From positions 248,001 to 312,000 of the forward strand of contig JADJWX010000004.1 of assembly GCA_016716135.1 (NCBI GenBank): DNA of 64,000 nucleotides, in the 5' to 3' direction. Of this stretch, positions 50,716 to 58,715 are shown piece by piece (position 1 is the stretch's first letter; every line of letters starts with the position of its first letter). The notes under the pieces were generated by a model, which made no database searches, was not told where the DNA came from, and saw only the letters and a program-made list of their open reading frames with translations. Source of the DNA: Lewinellaceae bacterium. Lineage in GTDB: Bacteria; Bacteroidota; Bacteroidia; Chitinophagales; Saprospiraceae. Made by a program: the position numbers and the translations under genes.

Positions 50716-52138
50716 ATTGAATATCCGAAGGATTGCGCAGCAACACCTGTTTGCCGTTAAAATCCGAAACAATCACCGTTAGCGTGTGCGGACCGGCAGG
50801 CACAAGCATGTTGGCAAAGTTGGCATACGACTGCGTAAACATCGCAATGCTGCCGGTGGCATCCGTCACCGTTTTTCCGCCGGAAATCGCGGTGCCGGCG
50901 CCGGAAATAGTGGCCCCGGATATTTTAACCAGGGTGCTTTCCCAAGCCTCGAAATTGGCGTTGATCTCCGCAATGGTTGCGGTGCGCGGTGTGATGGTAC
51001 CGGTGCCGCCGAAAATGACGCCCGATTTGTCCAGCGACACGTTGTTCACCTGCATCAAGCCGTTAAACTCGCTGAGTTCCTGGTTGGACACTTCGACTTC
51101 GATCTCGTCGCCGAGGCTGTACGAATGGTTGGCGGTAAAGCGTACCACGATGCCCGCCGACTCGTCTTGCAACACCAGGTTGCGGCCGGTAATATTGCTG
51201 GCTGCGCGGTCGGAAATTACGATGCCTTTGATCTTGCGGTTTGCCGGCGCTGATGTGGTAGCACCGGTATATTTCGTGCGCAGTTCGCCGATACTCATCA
51301 GTTCACCGCCAACGCCGGTGCAGCGGTCGCCCGTCATGTTGACGTCGTTCAAATCGCGGACAAAAAGTTGAAGGGTACTGCCAAAAATACCGAGAACGCC
51401 GGTAATGGAACCGTTTCCGGTGGGCGTGAGTGCTCCGGCAAAATCGGCGAAGCCGCTGGTGCGCAGGATAATCTGGTCTTTCCCGCAATCTTCAATCGTG
51501 CGATTCAGGGAGTACTGCGTGACCGGATCGGCGTACGTTTTGTTGGCATCGGCAGCGCCAAACTGGACATTCTCCAGTTTGATCAGGGTGCTGATATGGC
51601 TGGATTTCAGTTGGTCGATGGTCAGCACGGTTGGCGCCGGTGCGGTACCGACGGCCCCTTTCACCACTTTTTTACGCACTTGCACTTCCGTCAGGCCCAC
51701 ATCATCAACCTGTCCGCCCTGTTCCACCGTACTGCCGGTCAATTGGATCAGGTTATTGTAGTCGGTCAGGATCAGGTCCTGGCAATAGATGTACATCGTA
51801 CGCCCAACCGGAAACTGGTTGTACTGGGACGCATCGTTGAATTTCACCTCAATACCACCCGTTGCATCCTGGATGACCAGTGTTTTATAATAATTACCCG
51901 AGCGGTCGTCCATGACGACAACCCCTTCAATGATCAGGTCATCGGTAATTTTATCATAACCGCCGGGCGTCACGTGCAGGGCCTTCAGAGCGGCGATTGT
52001 CGTGTTTGGGGTAACATTCACCGGATCGCCGCCGGTAGGCGGTTCGTCAAAATCTTTTTTGACACAGGCAGTGATTCCGGCAGTCAGGAACAGCGCCACA
52101 AGGGCAAACAGCGGGAAATTTTTTTTCAACAAAAACAT
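50714..52138 (-). CDS. DUF5689 lipoprotein of a TonB-receptor cluster
   Basis: This 474-residue protein has a lipoprotein signal (FPLFALVALFLTAGITACVKK, lipobox ITAC) and DUF5689/OB-fold-like domains (IIEGVVVMDDRSGNYYKTLV, IKGIVISDRAASNITGRNLV, IEVEVSNQELSEFNGLMQV). Such proteins are encoded with TonB-dependent receptors and secreted nucleases in Bacteroidota. Here the receptor gene is 46 bp upstream and the nuclease gene lies beyond it in the other direction. OB folds suggest a nucleic-acid or sugar ligand; this is inference. ATG 52138 places the signal at the N-terminus. Confidence 0.82.
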   Translation of the reverse strand: MFLLKKNFPLFALVALFLTAGITACVKKDFDEPPTGGDPVNVTPNTTIAALKALHVTPGGYDKITDDLIIEGVVVMDDRSGNYYKTLVIQDATGGIEVKFNDASQYNQFPVGRTMYIYCQDLILTDYNNLIQLTGSTVEQGGQVDDVGLTEVQVRKKVVKGAVGTAPAPTVLTIDQLKSSHISTLIKLENVQFGAADANKTYADPVTQYSLNRTIEDCGKDQIILRTSGFADFAGALTPTGNGSITGVLGIFGSTLQLFVRDLNDVNMTGDRCTGVGGELMSIGELRTKYTGATTSAPANRKIKGIVISDRAASNITGRNLVLQDESAGIVVRFTANHSYSLGDEIEVEVSNQELSEFNGLMQVNNVSLDKSGVIFGGTGTITPRTATIAEINANFEAWESTLVKISGATISGAGTAISGGKTVTDATGSIAMFTQSYANFANMLVPAGPHTLTVIVSDFNGKQVLLRNPSDIQ

Positions 52139-52184
52139 ATTCAAGTGTTGAGTTTTGAGTTTCAAAATGTGAGAAGCGCTGGTA

Positions 52185-54929
52185 TTAAATCCGCAAGGCC
52201 AGGCTGATAAAATAGTTGGTACCCGGTGCATAAATCAACTGGTTGGTGTACAACCGGACATCGGTAAAGTCGTTGCGAAAGGCATTCCGGGTTGCATCGC
52301 GGCCCGAATTGATGATATTCGTATTATTCAGCAGGTTGTTCACCCCGACGGTCAGGTACACAAAGGTATTGCGGTTGAAGCGCCAGGATTTTCCGCCAAA
52401 AAAGTCGAGCGTAAAGGCAGCCGGTGCTTTTTGCTGGTCGAGCACAAAACGCCAGAGTTCGGAGTCCTCCTGGATCGTTGCCACATAGTCGGCCGTACGG
52501 CGGCGCTGATCAAACAGGTAGTAAAAATTATCGGCCCAGTTGAGCGTAAGCGTGGCAAACCAGAATTGCGGCGCTTCATATTTTATACTGGCCGACGCTG
52601 TTGTTTGCGGGGTGCGCGGCACAAAAAAGTTTTTGATATAGGCCGTGCCGGCATAGGCCACATCAGCGGTATTATCTTCGGTTTCAACCAGATACGGGCG
52701 GGAAGTGTAAACATAGCGCCCCAGATTGGCTGCCGCGCTGACTGTCCAGGCAATCAATGGCCGGGCTTCAAAAGCCAGTTCCACGCCGGTGTGCCGCCGG
52801 TCGACGCCCACCATCGAGCGGGAGCCAAACACAGAGGAAGCCGGCGAAAAGGTCAGGTAGTTTTCGTATTCGTTATCCGTTTGGGTAAAATAGCCTGTCG
52901 CGCGCGCCTTGAAGCGCGGTGCACGCCATTGCATGCCCCCTTCGGCGCTGAAGATCGTATACGATTCAGGTTTGGGCGTAACCAGATGGTCGCGAATACG
53001 CGGCGAGATAAACACATCCTGGAACCGCTGCGCGCGGGTGCCGTAGAACGAATTGGCATAGAGATATTGCCTGCCGGTGATCTTGTAGGTTATGCCTGCT
53101 TTCAGGCCGTAGTTGACAAACGTAACTTTCCGGGAATCGCCCAGGGAAGCATCCGGGAAACGGCCGTTTTGCATGTAGCCGGTGCGCCAGAATTGGGTAA
53201 ACATATTTTCAGCAGCAGCAAAAAAGGAGAAGCGCGGCAGGTCGCCCTGCAATTGCACCCAAGAGCCTGCACTGCGAATATTTTCGTCGTAATTGAAGCC
53301 GTAAGTTTCACCTTCGCGCACGACGTGGTTGGTTGTTTGCAAATCATTATTGGCGGCAAGCGGGTCATCGACAAAACGGTCCAGGTCGACAATAAAATCG
53401 CCACCCAGGATATCGTCTACCGTTTTGAAATTTTTGCCCCGGTACCACTGATAGTTGGCGCCGCCGTTCAGGGTAAACCGGTCGCCGAGGGCCTGCCGCA
53501 ATACGGCATTAAAGCCGGCCTCCCGGGTATCGCTCCGGAAATCGCCAATCACATATTGGGAACGCTTGCCCGTTACGGTGTTGCCGGGAATCCCGTTGGC
53601 ATTCTGGATGGTTGCGGTATTGATGGTGTTGGCTTCCCACATGCCGACCCAGTCGATTTGTCTGGCCGACTTGTTTTCGCGCAGGTATTCCTCCCAGGCA
53701 TTGATTTGCTCCGGGTTTTCCAGGGCTGACGGCAGGCGGCGGTTGTAGTCCGGTTCGGGGCTGTTGGCCTCAAACCAGTCAAGCCGGGTGTAGCCGTTTT
53801 GGCCAAACTGGCTGTAGGCAGCCAGCATGAGGTTGGTGGCGCGGGAGGGCTTCAGGTCGTATCGCAGCATGGCGATCGGCTGATGCCCGTGGCTGACGTA
53901 GGCGTTGCGTTTATCGCCGTTCCAATAGCCCCAGTTGGGGTTGTAGCGGGTTGTGCCCGCCAGGTCGAACATTTCCTGAAAGGTATCGCCGACCCGGCCA
54001 CGGCTGTTGGGTGAGCCCAGCACCGTGAGGTTGAGGCCGTGCTTGTCGCCGAATTTTTTGTCGACCGACAGAAAATAACCGTAGCCGTCGAAAAACGTCC
54101 CCTCATGCCAGCCTTCCTGCGCCCAGCGGCGGCTTCCGGAAACCGACACAGCCCAGCCACCCGGCATCAGGCCGGTGCTGGCGGTCACCATGACCCGGTT
54201 GGTATACGTCCGGTTGGAAACGGCGTACGAGGCACGGATTTGCTTGCGTTGCACACTGGCGCGGGTGTCGATGTGTGTGGCGCCGCCAATTTCTGAAAAA
54301 GCAAACTCGGCGGCTTCCATGCCGATCACGGATTGCCGGACGCGCAACACGTCGTTCAGACCGCCGAATTCGCTGAAAAATGCGATCCCGGTTTCCGGAT
54401 CATTGATATTGATGCCGTTGAGAAAAATTGGAAAAAACTCGGAGTCGTAGCCGCGTTCCCGAAAGCGAAACACGCTCCAGCCAAAACTGGAGAAATTTTG
54501 AAATACATCCCGGGAGGCATGCAGCAGGTTGGCAATTTCGCCAATACCATCCGATTCCGTTTCGGCTTCATCCAGCGTGATCGTGGGAATATCGGTCGCA
54601 TTGGCCACAACGGCATTCGGATCACGCTCCAGCGCAACGGCAAGTTGCACGGCTTGCCCGGCCTGTATCGTCGTTTTTTGCTCGACCGGTAAAAACCCGA
54701 CGCGGCTGATGATGAGCGTGTGTTCGCCTGCCGGCACGTTGAACAGCGTGAACGCGCCGCTGCGGTCGGTAGCGGCAAAAATGCCTGTTTGCGCCAGCAC
54801 GACCGATGCATCGGCCACCGGGGCATTGTTGTCGGCAGCCGTAACAGTGCCTTGCAGGGTGCCGGTTTGGGCAATTGCCAGCTGCGCGCTCAGCAGCAGC
54901 ATGCCGGCTAATAGTAATTTTTGAAACAT
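52185..54929 (-). CDS. TonB-dependent outer-membrane receptor of the nuclease cluster
   Basis: This 914-residue protein has a signal peptide (FQKLLLAGMLLLSAQLAIAQ), a CarboxypepD_reg-like domain (LQGTVTAADNNAPVADASVV, AGEHTLIISRVGFLPVEQKT), a plug domain (RFRERGYDSEFFPIFLNGIN) and a beta-barrel. It is read with the DUF5689 lipoprotein and is divergent from a secreted endonuclease/exonuclease/phosphatase-family protein 179 bp away. The cluster suggests uptake of breakdown products of extracellular nucleic acids or phosphate esters. Confidence 0.9.
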   Translation of the reverse strand: MFQKLLLAGMLLLSAQLAIAQTGTLQGTVTAADNNAPVADASVVLAQTGIFAATDRSGAFTLFNVPAGEHTLIISRVGFLPVEQKTTIQAGQAVQLAVALERDPNAVVANATDIPTITLDEAETESDGIGEIANLLHASRDVFQNFSSFGWSVFRFRERGYDSEFFPIFLNGININDPETGIAFFSEFGGLNDVLRVRQSVIGMEAAEFAFSEIGGATHIDTRASVQRKQIRASYAVSNRTYTNRVMVTASTGLMPGGWAVSVSGSRRWAQEGWHEGTFFDGYGYFLSVDKKFGDKHGLNLTVLGSPNSRGRVGDTFQEMFDLAGTTRYNPNWGYWNGDKRNAYVSHGHQPIAMLRYDLKPSRATNLMLAAYSQFGQNGYTRLDWFEANSPEPDYNRRLPSALENPEQINAWEEYLRENKSARQIDWVGMWEANTINTATIQNANGIPGNTVTGKRSQYVIGDFRSDTREAGFNAVLRQALGDRFTLNGGANYQWYRGKNFKTVDDILGGDFIVDLDRFVDDPLAANNDLQTTNHVVREGETYGFNYDENIRSAGSWVQLQGDLPRFSFFAAAENMFTQFWRTGYMQNGRFPDASLGDSRKVTFVNYGLKAGITYKITGRQYLYANSFYGTRAQRFQDVFISPRIRDHLVTPKPESYTIFSAEGGMQWRAPRFKARATGYFTQTDNEYENYLTFSPASSVFGSRSMVGVDRRHTGVELAFEARPLIAWTVSAAANLGRYVYTSRPYLVETEDNTADVAYAGTAYIKNFFVPRTPQTTASASIKYEAPQFWFATLTLNWADNFYYLFDQRRRTADYVATIQEDSELWRFVLDQQKAPAAFTLDFFGGKSWRFNRNTFVYLTVGVNNLLNNTNIINSGRDATRNAFRNDFTDVRLYTNQLIYAPGTNYFISLALRI

Positions 54930-55108
54930 TTAGTGAAAACTGGGTTTGTGAGTGTGGTGGTTCCCGGCGGTTGGCTGGTTGGTATTAGGCCGGCAAAGGT
55001 AGCAAAGCCTGTCCGGGTCTGCCACCTTTGCAAATGTAAATTAATTGCAAAGCCCCCGATGAATGCAGGCCAAATGCCTTTTCTTTGCCCCGATCAATAT
55101 AAAAAACT

Positions 55109-56143
55109 ATGAAAGCGCATTTTCTTACGATTGCCGGCCTGCTGCTGAGCCTGGCATTATTTGCCCAGAAAAACGAATATAAGGTAGCGGCTATCGGTTT
55201 TTACAATTTGGAAAATCTGTTCGACACGCTCGACAGTCCAACCACCAACGATGCCGACTTCCTGCCGAATGGCCGCTTGTTGTGGAACACCGAAAAATAT
55301 ATTTCCAAGCAAGCCAATATGGCCAAGATCATTCAGTTGCTGGCCGTCGATAAAACACCGGACGGTGTGGCCTTGCTCGGCGTGTCTGAGGTAGAAAACC
55401 GAAAGGTTTTGGAAGACCTGGTCGCACAGGAAGCCATTAAAAACCGGAATTACCAGATAGTCCATTTTGACTCCCCGGACGAACGCGGGATCGACGTGGG
55501 CTTGCTTTACCAGCCCAAGTATTTCACCGTAACCGGCGCCCGGGCCCTGCCGGTGCACCTGTTTGAAGCCGACAGTTCGCGCGATTTCACGCGCGATGTC
55601 CTGTACGTCAGCGGATTGTTTGGCGGAGAGCCCCTCCACGTGTTGGTGAATCACTGGCCCTCCCGCAGTGGTGGCGAGAGCGCCTCGGCCTGGCGCCGCG
55701 CGGAGGCAGCCAAAGTTTGCCGGCAAGTAGTCGACAGCTTGCTCGCAGTTAATGCCGATGCCAAAATTGTGATCATGGGCGATTTGAACGACGACCCGAA
55801 TAACAAAAGCCTGACGCAGGTTTTGCGTGCCGTACGCAACACCAGCAAACAAAAAGCCGATGAGTTGTACAACCCGATGTACGATTTTTTCCAAAACGGC
55901 GTCGGTACGCTGGCATACCGCGATTCCTGGAATTTGTTTGACCAACTTATTGTGTCCAAAGGATTTGTGAAGAAAAAAGCCGGCGGCTGGCAGTATTATA
56001 AATCGGTGGTTTTTAGTCGTCCCTGGATGTTTCAGGAAGACGGCGCCTTCCGGGGGTACCCCTTGCGAACATTTGTTGGCGAGATTTTTTTAAACGGGTA
56101 TAGCGACCACCTGCCGGTGTATACACTGCTTTTGCATAAGTAG
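55109..56143 (+). CDS. Exported endonuclease/exonuclease/phosphatase-family protein
   Basis: This 344-residue protein has a signal peptide (KAHFLTIAGLLLSLALFAQ) and the EEP-fold marks in order: FYNLENLFDT (metal-binding N and E region), LGVSEVENRKVLEDLV (E), RGIDVGLLYQP, VNHWPSRSGG (H), MGDLNDDPNN (D and N), and GYSDHLPVY (final D-H). It is a hydrolase of phosphodiesters, probably DNA or RNA, secreted to the periplasm or outside. It is divergent from the receptor/DUF5689 pair. Confidence 0.9.
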   Translation: MKAHFLTIAGLLLSLALFAQKNEYKVAAIGFYNLENLFDTLDSPTTNDADFLPNGRLLWNTEKYISKQANMAKIIQLLAVDKTPDGVALLGVSEVENRKVLEDLVAQEAIKNRNYQIVHFDSPDERGIDVGLLYQPKYFTVTGARALPVHLFEADSSRDFTRDVLYVSGLFGGEPLHVLVNHWPSRSGGESASAWRRAEAAKVCRQVVDSLLAVNADAKIVIMGDLNDDPNNKSLTQVLRAVRNTSKQKADELYNPMYDFFQNGVGTLAYRDSWNLFDQLIVSKGFVKKKAGGWQYYKSVVFSRPWMFQEDGAFRGYPLRTFVGEIFLNGYSDHLPVYTLLLHK

Positions 56144-56162
56144 CGCGAACCGGAGGTTCGCG
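56144..56162. terminator. Short hairpin between convergent genes
   Basis: CGCGAACC (56144-56151) pairs with GGTTCGCG (56155-56162) over a 3-base loop. It sits in the 25-bp gap between the EEP and CNNM-type genes, without a strong T-run. Confidence 0.4.
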
Positions 56163-56168
56163 TTACAA

Positions 56169-57449
56169 TTACAATCGGGCCTCAACTTCTTCCGGACTTG
56201 TTTTAAACATTTTCAGCACCTTAACCTGGAAGTTGCCGACCGTGATCTCGGTACCGACCTCCGGGATACTGTCCAGCGTTTTTAACAACAGGCCGGCCAG
56301 CGTTTCATAATCGTCGCCCAAAGGAAATTGCTCCGGCAGGCTTTCGTTGATGCGCTCCAGGTTGGTTAGTGCAAGGATGCGCCAGGTTTGTTCACCGGTT
56401 TTCACGACTGCCGGTTGCTCCTGGTCGTGCTCGTCCTGAATTTCACCGACCAATTCCTCGATGATGTCTTCCAGGGTAACCAGGCCGACCGTGCCGCCGA
56501 ATTCGCTGGTCACGATCGCCAGTTGCAGCCGCTCTTTTTGAAACTGCCGCAGCAGTTGCACCACTTTTTTGTTGATATGCACGAACAATGCAGGCCGCAT
56601 GAGTTCGCGCAGTGTTTTTTGACTTTTTTCCATGGCGGCAACCAGCAGATCCTTGGTATGGACGAACCCGATAATTTGGTCCAGCGAATCCTCGAAGATC
56701 GGATAACGGGAATAACTTTCCTTTAGAGCAAGGGATATGGCATCCTGAATGGAGGTGTTTACGTCGATAGCGACAATTTGCGTGCGAGGCGTATAGATTT
56801 GGCGGACCAGGCGTTCATCAAAATCGAATACATTTTGGATCAACTCGCGCTCTGAGGCCTGAATGGCGCCACTCTCTGCGCTTTCCGTGATGATCATTTT
56901 TAACTCCTCCTCCGAATGGGCTTCGGCATGCGGCACCGGTTCGATGCCAATCAGTTTGAGCAGGAAATTTGCCAACCCGTTGAGCAGCCAGATAAACGGC
57001 CGAAAGACAAAATAAAAAACCTTGAGCGGCCAGGCTACCCACAGCGTAGTGTGGGTCGGAAAGCGAATGGCAAGCGATTTCGGCGCCAGTTCACCGAAAA
57101 CAATGTGCAAAACCGTAATGGTTGCGAAGGCAATGGGCAGCGAAATCCGGTGCGCCAGTTCCGGATCGGGCTCCATGCCCATCAGGGCCATCACTTTCAA
57201 AATTATAGCGCCCACCACCGGCTCGCCGATCCAGCCCAGGCCAAGACTGGCCAGGGTAATTCCCAGTTGCGTAGCCGCCAGATAACTATCCAGGTGTGCC
57301 ACCACACCTTCCGCCACCCGGGCCAGGGAGTTGGTTTCGGCCCGCACTTGCAGTTGTGACAAGCGCACTTTGACAATGGCAAACTCGGCCGCCACAAAAA
57401 AACCGTTGAGCAGTACCAGGAAAATCGTAATTAAAATGTCGATGAGCAT
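56169..57449 (-). CDS. CNNM/CorC-type membrane protein with CBS pair
   Basis: This 426-residue protein has a CNNM transmembrane domain (LIDILITIFLVLLNGFFVAAEFAIVKVRLSQ, ATQLGITLASLGLGWIGEPV, LPIAFATITVLHIVFGELAPKSLAI). It then has a CBS pair (IYTPRTQIVAIDVNTSIQDA and LMRPALFVHINKKVVQLL) and a C-terminal CorC/HlyC-type domain (YETLAGLLLKTLDSIPEVGTEI). The family handles magnesium or cobalt at the inner membrane; older annotations call it hemolysin. It stands alone and is convergent with the EEP gene. Confidence 0.92.
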   Translation of the reverse strand: MLIDILITIFLVLLNGFFVAAEFAIVKVRLSQLQVRAETNSLARVAEGVVAHLDSYLAATQLGITLASLGLGWIGEPVVGAIILKVMALMGMEPDPELAHRISLPIAFATITVLHIVFGELAPKSLAIRFPTHTTLWVAWPLKVFYFVFRPFIWLLNGLANFLLKLIGIEPVPHAEAHSEEELKMIITESAESGAIQASERELIQNVFDFDERLVRQIYTPRTQIVAIDVNTSIQDAISLALKESYSRYPIFEDSLDQIIGFVHTKDLLVAAMEKSQKTLRELMRPALFVHINKKVVQLLRQFQKERLQLAIVTSEFGGTVGLVTLEDIIEELVGEIQDEHDQEQPAVVKTGEQTWRILALTNLERINESLPEQFPLGDDYETLAGLLLKTLDSIPEVGTEITVGNFQVKVLKMFKTSPEEVEARL

Positions 57450-57559
57450 GATCGTTGGCTGTTGACTGTTGGCTATTGGTTATGGGCTGCTTTGGGCAAA
57501 TGTAAGTTTATTCTTTTTCGCGGATGGCTAAATGGCAATTGCCGGGAGCCAAAGGCAGT

Positions 57560-58147
57560 TTATTCCAGCCGGTAAACCAGGGCGCGGAAATAGCCGCTGT
57601 CGATCGGCGCCATCGATCCGGCAGCGCTGAGTAAAACGCCGTTAAATCGGCCGAAAATCGTGTCGTTTTGAAAGCCGTCCACTTGAATGGTCAGATCGTC
57701 GCTCACGGCATTCAACACGCCGGTAAAGTTGCTGGAATCGCGTGGACTAAACTCTACCCCGCCCCAGCCAAAATCTTTGAATTGCAATTTGGCCGAAGCC
57801 GGGAAAAAGGGAAAACTATCGGTTTGGGGGTCGAATTCAAAGCCCAGGGCGATGCCGAAATGCGGTTTCAGGGGATCATCTTGGCGGATAATTTCCACAT
57901 AATTTTGAGCCAGGTTTAACCAGTTGCTCAAGGTATCGAGCCGGGCATTGGTTTGCCGGATTTGGCTGCGCCGGTAGGGTTGCCGCTCACGTTGCATGGG
58001 GTGGATCAGGGCAAATTTTTGATTTTTAAATTTGAACTGAATACCGTTTGGGAGCGGGGAAGGACAGGCGTCATTGGGTATTTTACAAAAAAAAGCACTC
58101 AACAACAGCAATATTACACTAAGACACAGGTAGTGCAGCGAAGGCAT
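57560..58147 (-). CDS. Small lipoprotein of unknown function
   Basis: This 195-residue protein has a signal with a lipobox (LHYLCLSVILLLLSAFFCKIP). The mature part has a basic region (MQRERQPYRRSQIRQT) and then strand-rich segments (FGIALGFEFDPQTDSFPFFP, LTIQVDGFQNDTIFGRFNGV) that look like a small beta-sandwich. I do not recognise it. I chose ATG 58147; the longer frame overlaps the neighbouring GxxExxY gene further. That gene ends 28 bp inside this coding start. Confidence 0.6.
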   Translation of the reverse strand: MPSLHYLCLSVILLLLSAFFCKIPNDACPSPLPNGIQFKFKNQKFALIHPMQRERQPYRRSQIRQTNARLDTLSNWLNLAQNYVEIIRQDDPLKPHFGIALGFEFDPQTDSFPFFPASAKLQFKDFGWGGVEFSPRDSSNFTGVLNAVSDDLTIQVDGFQNDTIFGRFNGVLLSAAGSMAPIDSGYFRALVYRLE

Positions 58148-58538
58148 CCGTAACCAGAGGCACCAAACCATTTCGGGAAAGATGTACACAATTAAAATTC
58201 AGGAGTAAACCTTTCGGTCGATTTGCTAATTTAAGATAAGTCAATAATTGAGCCGTGTAAATCGGCATCATTACTTCTACAGCTTTTACTTCTACTATAA
58301 CAAGGTCGTTGACCAGAATATCTAATCGAAGTGGGCTTGCAAGTGCTTTTCCTTTATAGTGCAAGGGAATATTTACCTGCGATTTTGCCTTAAGCCCTAC
58401 TGCTAGCATTTCCTCTAATAAACAAATTTCATAAATAGATTCCAGTAATCCTGGGCCAAGGTTTCGTTGAACTTCAATTGCACATCCTACAATTTCATAG
58501 GCAATGTCGTTGACATACTTCTGGGTTATACGTTCCAT
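58119..58538 (-). CDS. GxxExxY-family protein
   Basis: This 139-residue protein belongs to the GxxExxY family, with the defining stretch NLGPGLLESIYE and the following VEVKAVEVMMPIYTAQLLTYLKL, which resembles a nuclease-like fold core. The function is unknown. The family is widespread and often scattered near repeats and mobile regions. Its 3' end overlaps the start of the small lipoprotein gene, and a tandem 9-bp repeat tract lies just upstream. Confidence 0.85.
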   Translation of the reverse strand: MERITQKYVNDIAYEIVGCAIEVQRNLGPGLLESIYEICLLEEMLAVGLKAKSQVNIPLHYKGKALASPLRLDILVNDLVIVEVKAVEVMMPIYTAQLLTYLKLANRPKGLLLNFNCVHLSRNGLVPLVTDAFAALPVS

Positions 58539-58573
58539 AAGAACAAGGTTTATTTAAAGGTAATAACCAAATA

Positions 58574-58708
58574 TTCTTAGTGTTCTTAGTGTTCTTAGTG
58601 TTCTTAGTGTTCTTAGTGTTCTTAGTGCTTAGTGTTCTTAGTGTTCTTAGTGTTCTTAGTGTTAAAAAAATACCACTAAGTTCACTAAGAACACTAAGGA
58701 CACTAAAC
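58574..58708. repeat. Tandem 9-bp repeats with inverted counterpart
   Basis: The unit TTCTTAGTG recurs about nine times from 58574 to 58661, with one shortened copy at 58628. The right part (58675-58708) holds the inverse unit four times with small changes (CACTAAG, TTCACTAAG, AACACTAAG, GACACTAA), so the tract can fold into a hairpin. It lies between the GxxExxY gene and valS. Confidence 0.9.
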
Positions 58709-58715
58709 GTTATTT

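Noticed and set aside
52431..53729. Plus-strand open frame of 432 codons opposite the second TonB receptor
   Set aside because: Antisense shadow of the beta-barrel coding sequence.
58574..58661. CRISPR-like short repeats
   Set aside because: Nine-base units with no spacers; a simple tandem repeat.
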